Shown: positions 26,511-34,725, numbered from the stretch's first letter. The stretch: DNA of 64,000 nt from Inquilinus ginsengisoli_A (GCF_031453975.1 NZ_JAVDPW010000003.1:124001-188000), one strand, 5' to 3'. The notes: generated by a model from the sequence alone, not told the origin. Numbers and translations are program-made.

Positions 26511-27752
26511 CTAGCTCCCGGTGTCGGCCGCGCTCTCCTGCCAGCGCGCCATCAGCGTGTTGGACGGCAGGGCTTCGTCGACCAGCTTCCTGGCCGTCTC
26601 GGCCCCCGCGACGGGCAGGCCCTGCGGGTCCAGCAGCCCGATCTGCACCAGGACCGAGGCCTGATCCCAGTAGATGTGCTCGTTGTACAGCTTGTCGCCG
26701 CGGAAGCGGACGATCGCCACCAGCGGGATCTCGACATACCGGCCGGTCGGCTTCACGCCGGGCAGCATCCAGTCGATCTCGATGTCGTGGGTGAAGCAGA
26801 ACAGCATCTCGTCGACCAGCCGGTCGACCCCGACGGTGCGGCTGATCGGCACCAGCCGGGTGTCCTTCGGCGTCTTCGGGATGAAGTGGTTGGCGTAGAA
26901 GCGAAGCAGCTGGTCATGGCCGACGCCGCCGGTCATGGTCGGGATGTGGTTGACGTAAGGCTCGGCCACCATGGTCGCCATGGTGGCGCGGGCGTCGCGG
27001 GTGGCGAACTCCAGCTCGGTGTGCCGCTCCCACAGCGCCGGCAGGTCGTAGCTCGGCCCCATCACCCGGCGGAACAGGGCCAGGCTGCGGGAATGGGCCA
27101 TCAGCGACGCCGGTTTGTCGAAGCTCGCCCGCTCCGGCACGTTGAAGCCATGATCGGCGCCGGGATAGACGAAGGTTTCGACATCGCTGCGGCCGGCGAA
27201 GGCGGCGGCGATCGCCTCCCGCGTCTGCGGCGGTATGTGGCGGTCCAGCTCCGGGAAATGGAACACCATCGGGCAGCGGATCGCGGCGGCCTCGCCCAGC
27301 AGCGGGTCCAGCCCGGTGCCGTAATAGCTGACCGCGGCGTCGACATGGGTGCGCGCCGCGACCTGATAGGCCAGCCTGCCGCCCAGGCAGAAGCCCAGTG
27401 CGCCAACCTTGCCGCGGCATTCGGGCAGGCGGCGCAGCGCCGACAGGGCGGCCACGGAATCGGCGACGGCGCGCTCCACGTCCAGGCCGGCCCGCAACTC
27501 GCGGGCGCGGGCGGCGCCGGCCTCGTCATAGCCCAGCGAGACCCTGGCCTCCTGCCGCCAGAACAGGTCCGGCGCCAGCACGACATAGCCTTCCTCGGCA
27601 TAGAGGTCGGCGACCGCCCGGATGTGCGCGTTGACCCCGAAGATCTCCTGCAGCAGCAGGATCCCGGGGCCGGAGCCGGCGGCCGGCACGGCGAGATAGC
27701 CCTGGAAGCGGCCGCCGTCATCGGCCGGGATGTCGACCCATCTGCTGCTCAT
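26511..27752 (-). CDS. Dienelactone hydrolase fused to a SnoaL/NTF2-like domain
   Basis: A 413-aa two-domain protein. Residues 1 to about 230 are a dienelactone hydrolase with the full catalytic set: ILLLQEIFGV, nucleophile C122 in GFCLGGRLAY, D170 in FPELDRHIPP and H201 in YPGADHGFNV. These enzymes open carboxymethylenebutenolide (dienelactone) rings. Residues about 235-400 form an NTF2/SnoaL-like domain (TMVAEPYVNHIPTMTGG, then FRGDKLYNEHIYWDQASVLV). The start is the ATG at 27752; a longer in-frame extension would run through the shared operator at 27846 and is unlikely. It diverges from the MarR gene and lies upstream of the Dpp-type operon on the same strand. Confidence 0.88.
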   Translation of the reverse strand: MSSRWVDIPADDGGRFQGYLAVPAAGSGPGILLLQEIFGVNAHIRAVADLYAEEGYVVLAPDLFWRQEARVSLGYDEAGAARARELRAGLDVERAVADSVAALSALRRLPECRGKVGALGFCLGGRLAYQVAARTHVDAAVSYYGTGLDPLLGEAAAIRCPMVFHFPELDRHIPPQTREAIAAAFAGRSDVETFVYPGADHGFNVPERASFDKPASLMAHSRSLALFRRVMGPSYDLPALWERHTELEFATRDARATMATMVAEPYVNHIPTMTGGVGHDQLLRFYANHFIPKTPKDTRLVPISRTVGVDRLVDEMLFCFTHDIEIDWMLPGVKPTGRYVEIPLVAIVRFRGDKLYNEHIYWDQASVLVQIGLLDPQGLPVAGAETARKLVDEALPSNTLMARWQESAADTGS

Positions 27753-27845
27753 GACCCTGGTTCCCGATCTGGTGTCCGGAGGCGGCTGGTCCTGCGGAAG
27801 GGGCGGTCCCGGGCGGCATGGTATCCGGGGGCTGCATCTTCCGCG

Positions 27846-27871
27846 GTTATACTTTAAACTTAAAACAGATC
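27846..27871. promoter_or_regulatory. Shared MarR-type operator, site 3
   Basis: GTTAT-N2-TTTAA-N2-TTAAA-N2-AGATC lies in the divergent gap between the dienelactone hydrolase gene (ATG 94 bp away) and the MarR gene (ATG 36 bp away). The inner palindrome TTTAA-AC-TTAAA is perfect. This copy, at the regulator's own promoter, is the main reason for naming the MarR protein as the ligand of the whole motif family. Confidence 0.65.
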
Positions 27872-27906
27872 GGGTGACCACCAGCAGCGTTCAGGACCGA
27901 AGCGCG

Positions 27907-28410
27907 ATGATCGACGCCGAGACCACGGTCACCGACCGGCCGAAGGACCACCATGTCGAGCTGCGGCTGTGGCTGCGGCTTCTGACCTGCAGCACCATGA
28001 TCGAGCGCGAGATCCGGCGCCGCCTGGCGGACAGCTTCGACACCACCCTGCCGCGCTTCGACCTGATGGCGCAGCTGTACAAGATGCGCAGCGGCCTGAC
28101 GCTGGGCGAGCTCAGCCAGCGGCTGATGGTCTCCAACGGCAACATGACCGGGCTGGTCGAGCGGCTGGTCGAGGGTGGGCTGGTGGCGCGCGAGCAGTCG
28201 CAGGCGGACCGGCGCAAGCACGTCATCCGCCTGACCGACGAGGGCGAGCGCCAGTTCACCGCGATGGCGGCGGCGCATGGCGACTGGGTCGCCGAGATGC
28301 TGGCGGGGATGGACACCGGCCAGATTGAGCGGCTGATGGAGCTTTTGGGCACCGCCAAGGCCTCGGTGGCGGGCGCCACGGTGCCGCGCGGCCGGGGCAA
28401 GGCGGGTTAG
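27907..28410 (+). CDS. MarR-family transcriptional regulator (proposed master of the local aromatic-acid regulon)
   Basis: A 167-aa winged-helix regulator. The dimerisation helices come first (LRLWLRLLTCSTMIEREIRR), then the wHTH: LTLGELSQRLMVSNGNMTGL and the wing QSQADRRKHVIRLTDEGERQ, followed by a C-terminal helix pair. MarR proteins usually repress and release DNA on binding phenolic compounds or aryl-CoA thioesters. A palindrome shared with three other promoters lies 36 bp upstream of its start, consistent with autorepression. The likely effector, an aryl-CoA such as the product of the ligase at 37822, is inference. Confidence 0.88.
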   Translation: MIDAETTVTDRPKDHHVELRLWLRLLTCSTMIEREIRRRLADSFDTTLPRFDLMAQLYKMRSGLTLGELSQRLMVSNGNMTGLVERLVEGGLVAREQSQADRRKHVIRLTDEGERQFTAMAAAHGDWVAEMLAGMDTGQIERLMELLGTAKASVAGATVPRGRGKAG

Positions 28411-28570
28411 AGAGCAGATTTCGCTTGCGGTCGGCCGCCGTCCCGGGTCCTACTTTACATTATAAAATTGATTGCACTTGGGGATTTTGCCATCTGGCGC
28501 CTGTGGATATCGACCGCTGAGCGGGCACTGGGACATTGAACGGACCTCCGCAGGCCGGAGCACATCGCCG

Positions 28571-30316
28571 ATGCTGGGCGTGGTGGATACAACCGAGGCG
28601 CTGCAGGAGATCCTGAACGCCATTGCCAATCCGGTCTTCGTCAAGGATCGCGACCACCGCTTCGTCGTCGTCAACCAGGCCCTGTGCGACATGCTGGGGC
28701 GCGACAGCGCCGCACTGATCGGCCGCTCGGATTTCGATTTCCAGCCGCGGGAGCAGGCCGCGGTCTTCTGGGCCGTCGACGACGAGGTGTTCGCCACCGG
28801 CCAGACGCATGAGAACGAGGAGGTGGTGACCGACGGCACCGGAATCATCCGGGTCGTGGTCACCCGCAAGCGGCTTGTCCATCTGCGCGGTCCCGATGGC
28901 GATCTGGTCCCGTTCCTGGTCGGCGTGATCTCCGATGTGACCCGGTTCCGCGACGCGGAAATGCGGGCCTACTATCTCGCTCACCACGATCCGCTGACGG
29001 GCCTGCCCAACCGCATCCTGTTTCGCGAAAAGCTGGATGCGGCTGTGGAGGCCGCTTGCGCCGCGGGATCGCGCTTCGCGTTGCTGCTGATCGATCTCGA
29101 CGAGTTCAAGGCGGTGAACGACAGGCGCGGCCATGCCGCCGGGGACGAGGTGCTCCGCATCGTCGGCGAGCATCTGGCGGAGGTCGTCCGCTACGGCGAC
29201 GCCGTCTCGAGGTTGGGCGGCGATGAATTCTGCATCCTGCAGATGCTGGATGACCAGCCGGCGGCCGGCTTGCAATTGGGTGGGCAACTGCTGGACCTCC
29301 TGTCCAAGCCGGGTGCTGCGGGGATTTCGATTGGCGCCTCCATCGGCATGGCGGTCTTTCCTGAGGATGCCGGGGACGCCGACCTGCTGCTGCACCGGGC
29401 CGACCTCGCGCTCTATGCGGTCAAACGCGGCGGCCGGCACGGCTGCCTCCGCTATGACCAGACGATGACCGCCGCGGCAGGCCGGGACCTTGCCGCGCCT
29501 CATGGTTGGGCGCTGGAGGATGACCTTCGCGCCGCGATCGGCACGGGGCAGCTTTCTCTCGCCTACCAGCCGCTGGTCGCGGCGGAGGACGGGGCCCTGC
29601 GCGGGTTTGAAGCGCTCATTCGCTGGCGGCATCCGCGCCGGGGCGACATCCCGCCTGCGGTCTTCATTCCGATCGCCGAGGCGAACGGGATGATCCACGC
29701 GATCGGCGAATGGGTCCTGCACGAGGCTTGCGCCCACGCGATGCGGTGGCAGTGGAACGCGCAGCTGGCGGTCAACATCTCCGCCGTGCAGCTCCGCACC
29801 AGCGGGTTGCCGGCGATCGTGGCGGCTGCCCTCGCCGCATCCGGCCTGTCCGCCGAGAGGCTGGAGCTGGAGATCACGGAAACCGCCCTGCTCGACGGGT
29901 CGGACCAGGTCGTCGAGGCCTTCACCCAGCTCAAGGCGCTGGGGGTGCGCTTCGCCCTGGATGATTTCGGCGCCGGCTGGTCTTCGCTCGACATGCTGCG
30001 CCGCTTCCCGTTCGACCGGATCAAGATCGATCGCAGTTTCGTGATGAGCATGCAGTCGGAGACGCGGTCGGCGGCGATCGTCCGCACGGTGCTGGGGCTG
30101 GGCCAGGCCCTCAGCCTGCCGGTCACCGCCGAAGGGGTGGAGACCGTGGCGCAGCTCACCGCGCTGCGCCAGTTGGGATGCGATCAGCTGCAGGGGCACC
30201 TGATCGGACGTCCGAAGTCCAAGGCATCGGCACCCAGCCGCCAGCCATGGGCGGCGACCGGGTGCCCCGATACGGTCACGCCGTCCGGGCGACGCGGGGT
30301 GCGGCGACGAGGTTGA
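28571..30316 (+). CDS. PAS-GGDEF-EAL cyclic-di-GMP signalling protein
   Basis: A 581-aa bifunctional c-di-GMP protein without transmembrane segments. A PAS domain occupies about residues 8-130, GGDEF about 133-300 with an intact GGDEF at 216-220 and an RxxD inhibitory site (RYGD, 207-210), and EAL about 315-560 with EALIRWRHP at 347, ITETALL, DDFGAGWSSL, KIDRSFV and AEGVET. Both active sites look complete, so cyclase and phosphodiesterase activity are possible. The ATG at 28571 puts the PAS near the N-terminus. The 3' end overlaps the convergent symporter gene by 41 bp, leaving an unconserved Arg/Pro-rich tail. Confidence 0.9.
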   Translation: MLGVVDTTEALQEILNAIANPVFVKDRDHRFVVVNQALCDMLGRDSAALIGRSDFDFQPREQAAVFWAVDDEVFATGQTHENEEVVTDGTGIIRVVVTRKRLVHLRGPDGDLVPFLVGVISDVTRFRDAEMRAYYLAHHDPLTGLPNRILFREKLDAAVEAACAAGSRFALLLIDLDEFKAVNDRRGHAAGDEVLRIVGEHLAEVVRYGDAVSRLGGDEFCILQMLDDQPAAGLQLGGQLLDLLSKPGAAGISIGASIGMAVFPEDAGDADLLLHRADLALYAVKRGGRHGCLRYDQTMTAAAGRDLAAPHGWALEDDLRAAIGTGQLSLAYQPLVAAEDGALRGFEALIRWRHPRRGDIPPAVFIPIAEANGMIHAIGEWVLHEACAHAMRWQWNAQLAVNISAVQLRTSGLPAIVAAALAASGLSAERLELEITETALLDGSDQVVEAFTQLKALGVRFALDDFGAGWSSLDMLRRFPFDRIKIDRSFVMSMQSETRSAAIVRTVLGLGQALSLPVTAEGVETVAQLTALRQLGCDQLQGHLIGRPKSKASAPSRQPWAATGCPDTVTPSGRRGVRRRG

Positions 30317-31751
30317 CCACGACGGCCGCCACGATGTTGGCCGCCAGCGCCAGCAGCCCGGAATAGACCGTGACCGTGGTGCCGCCGAAGCTCAGCGCCT
30401 GCAGCGGCTTCAGCCCGTTCTGCCACACGATCCAGCTGCCGCCGAAGAACCCGACCGCCCAGCCGGCCAGCAGGGCGGGCGCCCGGAACCAGCCGAAGAA
30501 CAGGCCGAACACGAGCGCCGGCAGGGTCTGCAGGATCCAGACGCCGCCGAGCAGCTGCAGGTCGAGCGCGAACTGGGTCGGCAGGAAAACGATGACCAGC
30601 AGCGCGCCGACCTTGACCACCAGCGAGGTGATCTTGGCCACCTGCGCCTCGCCGGCATGGCTGACGCCGGGGTCGACATAGGCCTTCCAGAAGTTGCGGG
30701 TGAACAGGTTGGCGGCGCCGATGCTCATCACCGCCGCCGGCACCAGGGCGCCGATGGCGATGGCGGCGAAGGCGAAGCCTGCGAACCAGCTGGGGAACAG
30801 CGTCTGGAACAGCGCCGGCACCACGTCGTTCGGGCTGGAGACGTGCAGGTTGGCGGCGTGGCCCATGTAGCCGAGCAGCGCCAGCAGGCCGAGCAGCAGG
30901 GTGTAGGCCGGCAGCAGGGCGGCGTTCTTGCGGATGGTGTTGACGCTGGCCGAGGCGAAGATGCCGGTCAGGGTGTGCGGGTACATGAAGGCGGCGAGGG
31001 CCGAGCCGAGGGCCAGCGAGGCATAGGCCACCATCTGGCTGTCGCCCAGCAGGATGCCGCCCGACCCCTTGGCCTTGAACGCCTCGTCGGCGACCTGGAA
31101 CACATGGGCGTAGCCGCCGAGCTCCCACGGGATCAGCGCGATCGCGGCCAGCACCGCGATGTAGATCATGATGTCCTTGACGAAGGCGATCAGCGCCGGG
31201 GCGCGCAGGCCGGCCGAATAGGTGTAGATCGCCAGGATGACGAAGGCGATGGCCAAAGGCAGCTCGCCGGTCAGGCCCAGCGCCTTGATCACCGCGGCCA
31301 TGCCGACCAGCTGCAGCGCGATATAGGGCATCACGGCCAGGACGCCGGTGATGGCGACCGCCAGCTCCAGCCCGCGCGACCCGTACTGGCCGAACACCAC
31401 GTCGCCGGCGGTGACGTAGCCCTTCTCCTTCGCCCGTTTCCACAGCTTGGGCATCACCAGGAAGACGAAGGGGTAGACGATGATGGTGTAGGGCAGGGCG
31501 AAGAAGCCGTAGGCGCCGACGGCGTAGACCAGGGCCGGCACCGCGATCACGGTGTAGGCGGTGTAGAAATCGCCGCCGACCAGGAACCAGGTGACCCAGG
31601 TGCCGAAGCGGCGGCCGCCCAGGCCCCATTCGTCGATATGGGCCATGGTCGCGCCGCGCTGCCAGCGGGCGGCGAGGAAGCCCATCACGGTGACCAGGAT
31701 GAAGAAGAAGGCGAAGACGGAGATCGCGACGACGTCGAGCTCAGTCGTCAT
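30276..31751 (-). CDS. Sodium:solute symporter family permease (MctP-like)
   Basis: Polytopic membrane protein of 491 aa with about 13 hydrophobic segments. SSS-family features are EWGLGGRRFGTWVTWFLVGG near the N-terminus, GGDFYTAYTVIAVPALVYAV, and AAIAIGALVPAAVMSIGAAN. Together with the DUF3311 partner upstream, it resembles the two-gene monocarboxylate permease systems of alphaproteobacteria, which import pyruvate, lactate, acetate and some amino acids. It overlaps the DUF3311 gene by 11 bp. Confidence 0.9.
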   Translation of the reverse strand: MTTELDVVAISVFAFFFILVTVMGFLAARWQRGATMAHIDEWGLGGRRFGTWVTWFLVGGDFYTAYTVIAVPALVYAVGAYGFFALPYTIIVYPFVFLVMPKLWKRAKEKGYVTAGDVVFGQYGSRGLELAVAITGVLAVMPYIALQLVGMAAVIKALGLTGELPLAIAFVILAIYTYSAGLRAPALIAFVKDIMIYIAVLAAIALIPWELGGYAHVFQVADEAFKAKGSGGILLGDSQMVAYASLALGSALAAFMYPHTLTGIFASASVNTIRKNAALLPAYTLLLGLLALLGYMGHAANLHVSSPNDVVPALFQTLFPSWFAGFAFAAIAIGALVPAAVMSIGAANLFTRNFWKAYVDPGVSHAGEAQVAKITSLVVKVGALLVIVFLPTQFALDLQLLGGVWILQTLPALVFGLFFGWFRAPALLAGWAVGFFGGSWIVWQNGLKPLQALSFGGTTVTVYSGLLALAANIVAAVVVNLVAAPRVARTA

Positions 31752-31938
31752 GGCGCACGCTCCGGTAGACGATCCAGATGATCAGGGCGGTCAGCGGCAC
31801 CCAGGCGAACTGGTACCAGTAGAAGAACGGGAACCCCAGGATCTCCGGATCGTGCCGGTTGTAGAACGGCACCCACAGGAGCCCGAGATAGGGCAGAAGC
31901 AGCAGCCACAGGGCCGGCCGCCGCGAACGCTCTGGCAT
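31741..31938 (-). CDS. DUF3311 small membrane protein, symporter partner
   Basis: A 65-aa protein with two transmembrane helices (ALWLLLLPYLGLLWVPFYNR and FYWYQFAWVPLTALIIWIVY). DUF3311 proteins are almost always encoded directly before an SSS-family symporter and are thought to assist it. A strong GGAGGAG lies 8 bp upstream of the ATG at 31938. Its stop overlaps the symporter start, so the two are translationally coupled. Confidence 0.88.
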   Translation of the reverse strand: MPERSRRPALWLLLLPYLGLLWVPFYNRHDPEILGFPFFYWYQFAWVPLTALIIWIVYRSVRHDD

Positions 31939-32064
31939 GGCGAATCTCCTCCGCGGGCCCCGGTTCCCCACCGGTGCCGATTCGGCGGCCAGCCTGCCAC
32001 CGTCCGGCGGCAAGTTAATAGGAATAAACACATGGCGGGGTTGCCGGCAGCGGCCCCTGCGGCC

Positions 32065-32958
32065 TCAGGTCAGGAACGCGCCGGCGCTGAGGATGGTGGC
32101 GGCGATGACGATCGGGGCGGTGGACCGGTTGTCTGTCGCGATCGCGATCTGGCCGGAGGCGTCGAAGCGGACGCTGGTTTCGGCGCTGGCGACGTCGAGA
32201 TAGTAGGGCCACAGCCCCGCGGCGGCGCTCAGCAGGATCAGCGCCTGGTCGGCGGCGCTGAAGGCGGCGGTCGAGGTGACCCGGACCTTCAGCCCGGACG
32301 CCACGGTGAGGGCGGCCAGGAAGCGGGGCATGGTGCCGTTCGGGCCGAAGGTGGAGTCCCAGGTGACTGTCGAGCCGGACGGCCAGGGCGCGCCGCTCCT
32401 GGTGTTGTAGGCCAGCGACATCGCCGACGACACGTACCAGTCGCCCGGGGTCGGTGCGAAGTTCAGCACATGGTCGAAGGCCAGGGTGGCGGAGACGTTG
32501 CCGGCGGCGAATTGCACGCTCGGCCCCAGGGCCGGGGCGCTGCCGGCCCATAGCCCCCAGAAGCCGGACTCCGGCCCCTCCGGGCTGCTGAAGGGGAAGG
32601 ACAGCGATGGCGCCGCCTTCAGCTGTTTCGCCAGGCCGGCGCTGCCGACGCTCCAGGCCGGCGGCTTGGTGCCCCAGTCGGCCAGCCGGCGCTTGGCCGC
32701 GGCGATGGGGTCCAGCGGGTTGGTGCCGGCGATCAGCGCGCCGATCAGCGTCGAATAGGCGGTGAAGAATTCGGTGCCCGAGGCGGTGTAGAGCGGCGTG
32801 TCCAGCGGGATCGCGTCGAACAGGGACCACAGGGCCTGGTCGTCGCGGGCCGGCAGCGGCAGGGCGGGCTGCAGCACCCGGCCGGTCGGCGATGAGCGGC
32901 CGAGCGCCGCGAGCTCCGCCGCGACGAAGCGGGCCTGCAGGTCGTCGAACGAGGTCAT
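32065..32958 (-). CDS. Protein of unknown function, paralogue of the next upstream gene
   Basis: A 297-aa protein I do not recognise. It has no signal peptide or membrane segment. It is clearly homologous to the 393-aa protein at 33123: both share FDDLQARF/FVDLQAGF near the N-terminus, GFWGLWAGS/GFFGLWGGS, TPGDWY-S-A--LAYN, a TFGPxGxMxRF segment and a GLWPYY/GMWPFY segment, ending in a short beta-rich region. It lacks an insert of about 75-95 residues present in the paralogue. The Gly/Ser/Trp-rich, beta-strand-like C-terminal half could be a structural or binding domain; no catalytic motif was seen. Confidence 0.65.
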   Translation of the reverse strand: MTSFDDLQARFVAAELAALGRSSPTGRVLQPALPLPARDDQALWSLFDAIPLDTPLYTASGTEFFTAYSTLIGALIAGTNPLDPIAAAKRRLADWGTKPPAWSVGSAGLAKQLKAAPSLSFPFSSPEGPESGFWGLWAGSAPALGPSVQFAAGNVSATLAFDHVLNFAPTPGDWYVSSAMSLAYNTRSGAPWPSGSTVTWDSTFGPNGTMPRFLAALTVASGLKVRVTSTAAFSAADQALILLSAAAGLWPYYLDVASAETSVRFDASGQIAIATDNRSTAPIVIAATILSAGAFLT

Positions 32959-33069
32959 GGCTCTTCCTTTCCGCCCGGGTCGCGGGCGGCGTCATGCGGG
33001 AGAGAGGCGGGAGACGGGGGGGCGGCGATCGGGCCGGAGCCCTGACGGATGCAGGCACCCGTCAGGGCA

Positions 33070-33108
33070 GGACCGCCGCGGCGTGATCCGCCCACGCCGC
33101 GGCGGTCC
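33070..33108 (-). terminator. Strong stem-loop between the paralogous unknown genes
   Basis: A perfect 16-bp G/C-rich inverted repeat with a 7-base loop (arms 33070-33085 and 33093-33108) begins 15 bp past the stop of the larger paralogue. There is no T-tract on the minus strand, so it is not a classical intrinsic terminator, but it could limit read-through or set different mRNA levels for the two paralogues. Confidence 0.55.
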
Positions 33109-33122
33109 GTCCGGGCCGAGGA

Positions 33123-34304
33123 CTAGGTCCTCGGGTAGTAGGTGCGGGCCAGGGCCTTCGCGGCCTGGGCCTCATGGCCGAGATAGACCTCGGCCGACAG
33201 GACGGTGCAGCCGATCACCACCGGCGCGCCGGCTTCGCTGGTGATCTTGACCTCCATCTCGCCGGTGGCCTTGAAGGTGACGGTGGTCGACGAGCTGCTC
33301 GAACCGCCGCTGCTGTAGAACGGCCACATGCCGGCGCTCGAGTTCTGCTTGATCTCGGTCTGCTCGTTCGTGCTGTAGGAGGCGGCGGACGAGACCACGA
33401 TCTCCATCTGGTCGGCGATCAGCAGGTTGGATGCGAAGCGCTGCATGTTGCCCTGCGGGCCGAAGGTCTTGTCCCAGTTGATCGGGTTGGCGGGGTTCCA
33501 CGGCGCCGCACCCGGGCTGTTGTAGGCCAGGCCGAACGCTGAGGAGCTGTACCAGTCGCCCGGCGTCGCGTTGAACGGCAGCACGTGCTGGAAGCTCGCC
33601 GTCAGCGACACGCCGCCGGAGGCGAACTTCTCGCTCAGCGTCGAGGTCGAGCTGCTGCCGCCCCACAGGCCGAAGAAGCCGCTGTTGGACCCGCCGGTCC
33701 AGGTGCTGGAGACATTGGTGCTCCAGTCGCCGGCCGACACGCTGAACGACCGGCTCGGGGCCTTCTTCAGCAGCGCCAGCATCTTCTGGTAGCCGGGCAC
33801 GAAGTCCACGTTTTCCGTACCGGCGGGCTTGTAGGGCAGGACGTTCATCTGGGCCGCGAACACCGGGTCCAGCATCGCCGCCGCCAGGGCCGAGGCGCCG
33901 GAGACGGCGACGCCCGAGCAGGTGCCGTTGTACAGGGCCCAGTTGCGGAAGTTCATCGGGCCGGGCTTCACGTCGCCGGCCGCCAGCGCCTTCTGGTAGG
34001 CCTCGAAGCAGGCCTCGCCGATGGTGGACTGGAAGTTGTTCGGTGCCGACTGCAGGGCGGACATCACCCCCTGGTAGTTGGCCAGGAACTGGTTGCCGCC
34101 CGACACCGAGGTGTTCTGGGTCAGCGACGCCGGGGGCAGGTTGTTGAGGTAGTTCCACAGCAACTCGTCGCCCAGATTGCCGCCGGTGAGGGGGGGCGAT
34201 GGCTGAATCACTTGAAACGGATCACTGGGCGAATAGCCCAGGCCCTGCGCCAGGGCATTGTAGAACCCGGCCTGCAGGTCGACGAAATTCTTGGGGTCTG
34301 CCAT
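33123..34304 (-). CDS. Protein of unknown function, larger paralogue
   Basis: A 393-aa protein of no family known to me, without signal peptide or transmembrane helices. It aligns from end to end with the smaller protein at 32065 but carries an extra Cys-containing middle segment (about residues 105-190: ACFEAYQKALAAG, NWALYNGTCSGVAVSG). It is rich in Ser, Gly, Asn and Trp, with a poly-Ser run near residue 335. The C-terminal half (SGFFGLWGGS, TPGDWYSSSAFGLAYN, KTFGPQGNMQRF) looks like an all-beta domain. Upstream lies an unusually AT-rich 180-bp region likely to carry its promoter. Confidence 0.65.
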   Translation of the reverse strand: MADPKNFVDLQAGFYNALAQGLGYSPSDPFQVIQPSPPLTGGNLGDELLWNYLNNLPPASLTQNTSVSGGNQFLANYQGVMSALQSAPNNFQSTIGEACFEAYQKALAAGDVKPGPMNFRNWALYNGTCSGVAVSGASALAAAMLDPVFAAQMNVLPYKPAGTENVDFVPGYQKMLALLKKAPSRSFSVSAGDWSTNVSSTWTGGSNSGFFGLWGGSSSTSTLSEKFASGGVSLTASFQHVLPFNATPGDWYSSSAFGLAYNSPGAAPWNPANPINWDKTFGPQGNMQRFASNLLIADQMEIVVSSAASYSTNEQTEIKQNSSAGMWPFYSSGGSSSSSTTVTFKATGEMEVKITSEAGAPVVIGCTVLSAEVYLGHEAQAAKALARTYYPRT

Positions 34305-34688
34305 GGTCTGAAATCCTGATGTTGAAATGAAGGATCAGAAAAAGCCGGATGTCGAAATCCGACATCGGTCCGGTGCCGGTGATTGCGGAAGGCCTGCGTC
34401 CGGCGCGCAGCCTCCCGTTTCCGGGCGCGGCGGGCCAAGCGCGGCAGCGGCGATCGTTAAAATCAGTTTAAATATAGAACTTACATAATATAGTATTTAT
34501 CAGATCATTGATTCCAAATTTCGTGTCCGCAATCGAGTTCTATTCTGCATGAATCGGTAAACGAGTCAACGGATTCTCAGGCTCTGTAATACTCGTTCGA
34601 TTTTAAATAGAATGCTGTGACTGGCCGTTCATATGGCTTCCAGGGCCATCGGGCGGCGGCCGGGCGAGGCAAACGCGATCTTGTCACC
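34305..34688. other. Gene-free region with AT-rich block
   Basis: No credible gene is visible on either strand. About 34450-34620 is strikingly AT-rich (for example TTACATAATATAGTATTTAT) in an otherwise very GC-rich window, so it probably holds the promoter of the leftward unknown paralogues and possibly other protein-binding sites. It contains a short everted repeat TTAAA-N5-TTTAA near 34457. The rightward aryl-CoA operon begins just beyond it with its own operator. Confidence 0.6.
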
Positions 34689-34714
34689 GAGATGTTTTAA
34701 ACTTAAAGTATCTC
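34689..34714. promoter_or_regulatory. Shared MarR-type operator, site 4 (best copy)
   Basis: GAGAT-N2-TTTAA-N2-TTAAA-N2-ATCTC, a perfectly symmetric interrupted palindrome of 26 bp, ends 11 bp before the ATG of the SDR gene. It overlaps the expected promoter or leader of the eight-gene aryl-CoA/kynureninase operon, where bound repressor would block expression. It is the most symmetric of the four related sites and defines the consensus. Confidence 0.7.
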
Positions 34715-34725
34715 GGGAGGTGGCG

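Noticed and set aside
27753..27881. Extended N-terminus for the dienelactone hydrolase fusion
   Set aside because: The extension would translate through the operator at 27846-27871 and is low-complexity; the ATG at 27752 gives the normal family N-terminus.
28440..28480. TTTACATTATAAAA sequence upstream of the GGDEF-EAL gene as an operator or strong promoter
   Set aside because: It could contain a -10-like element, but no well-spaced -35 and no symmetry matching the local operators were found, so no feature was called.
34450..34480. Everted repeat TTAAA-N5-TTTAA as a fifth MarR site
   Set aside because: The half-sites are in the opposite order and spacing from the four shared operators and lie in AT-rich DNA where such matches arise by chance.
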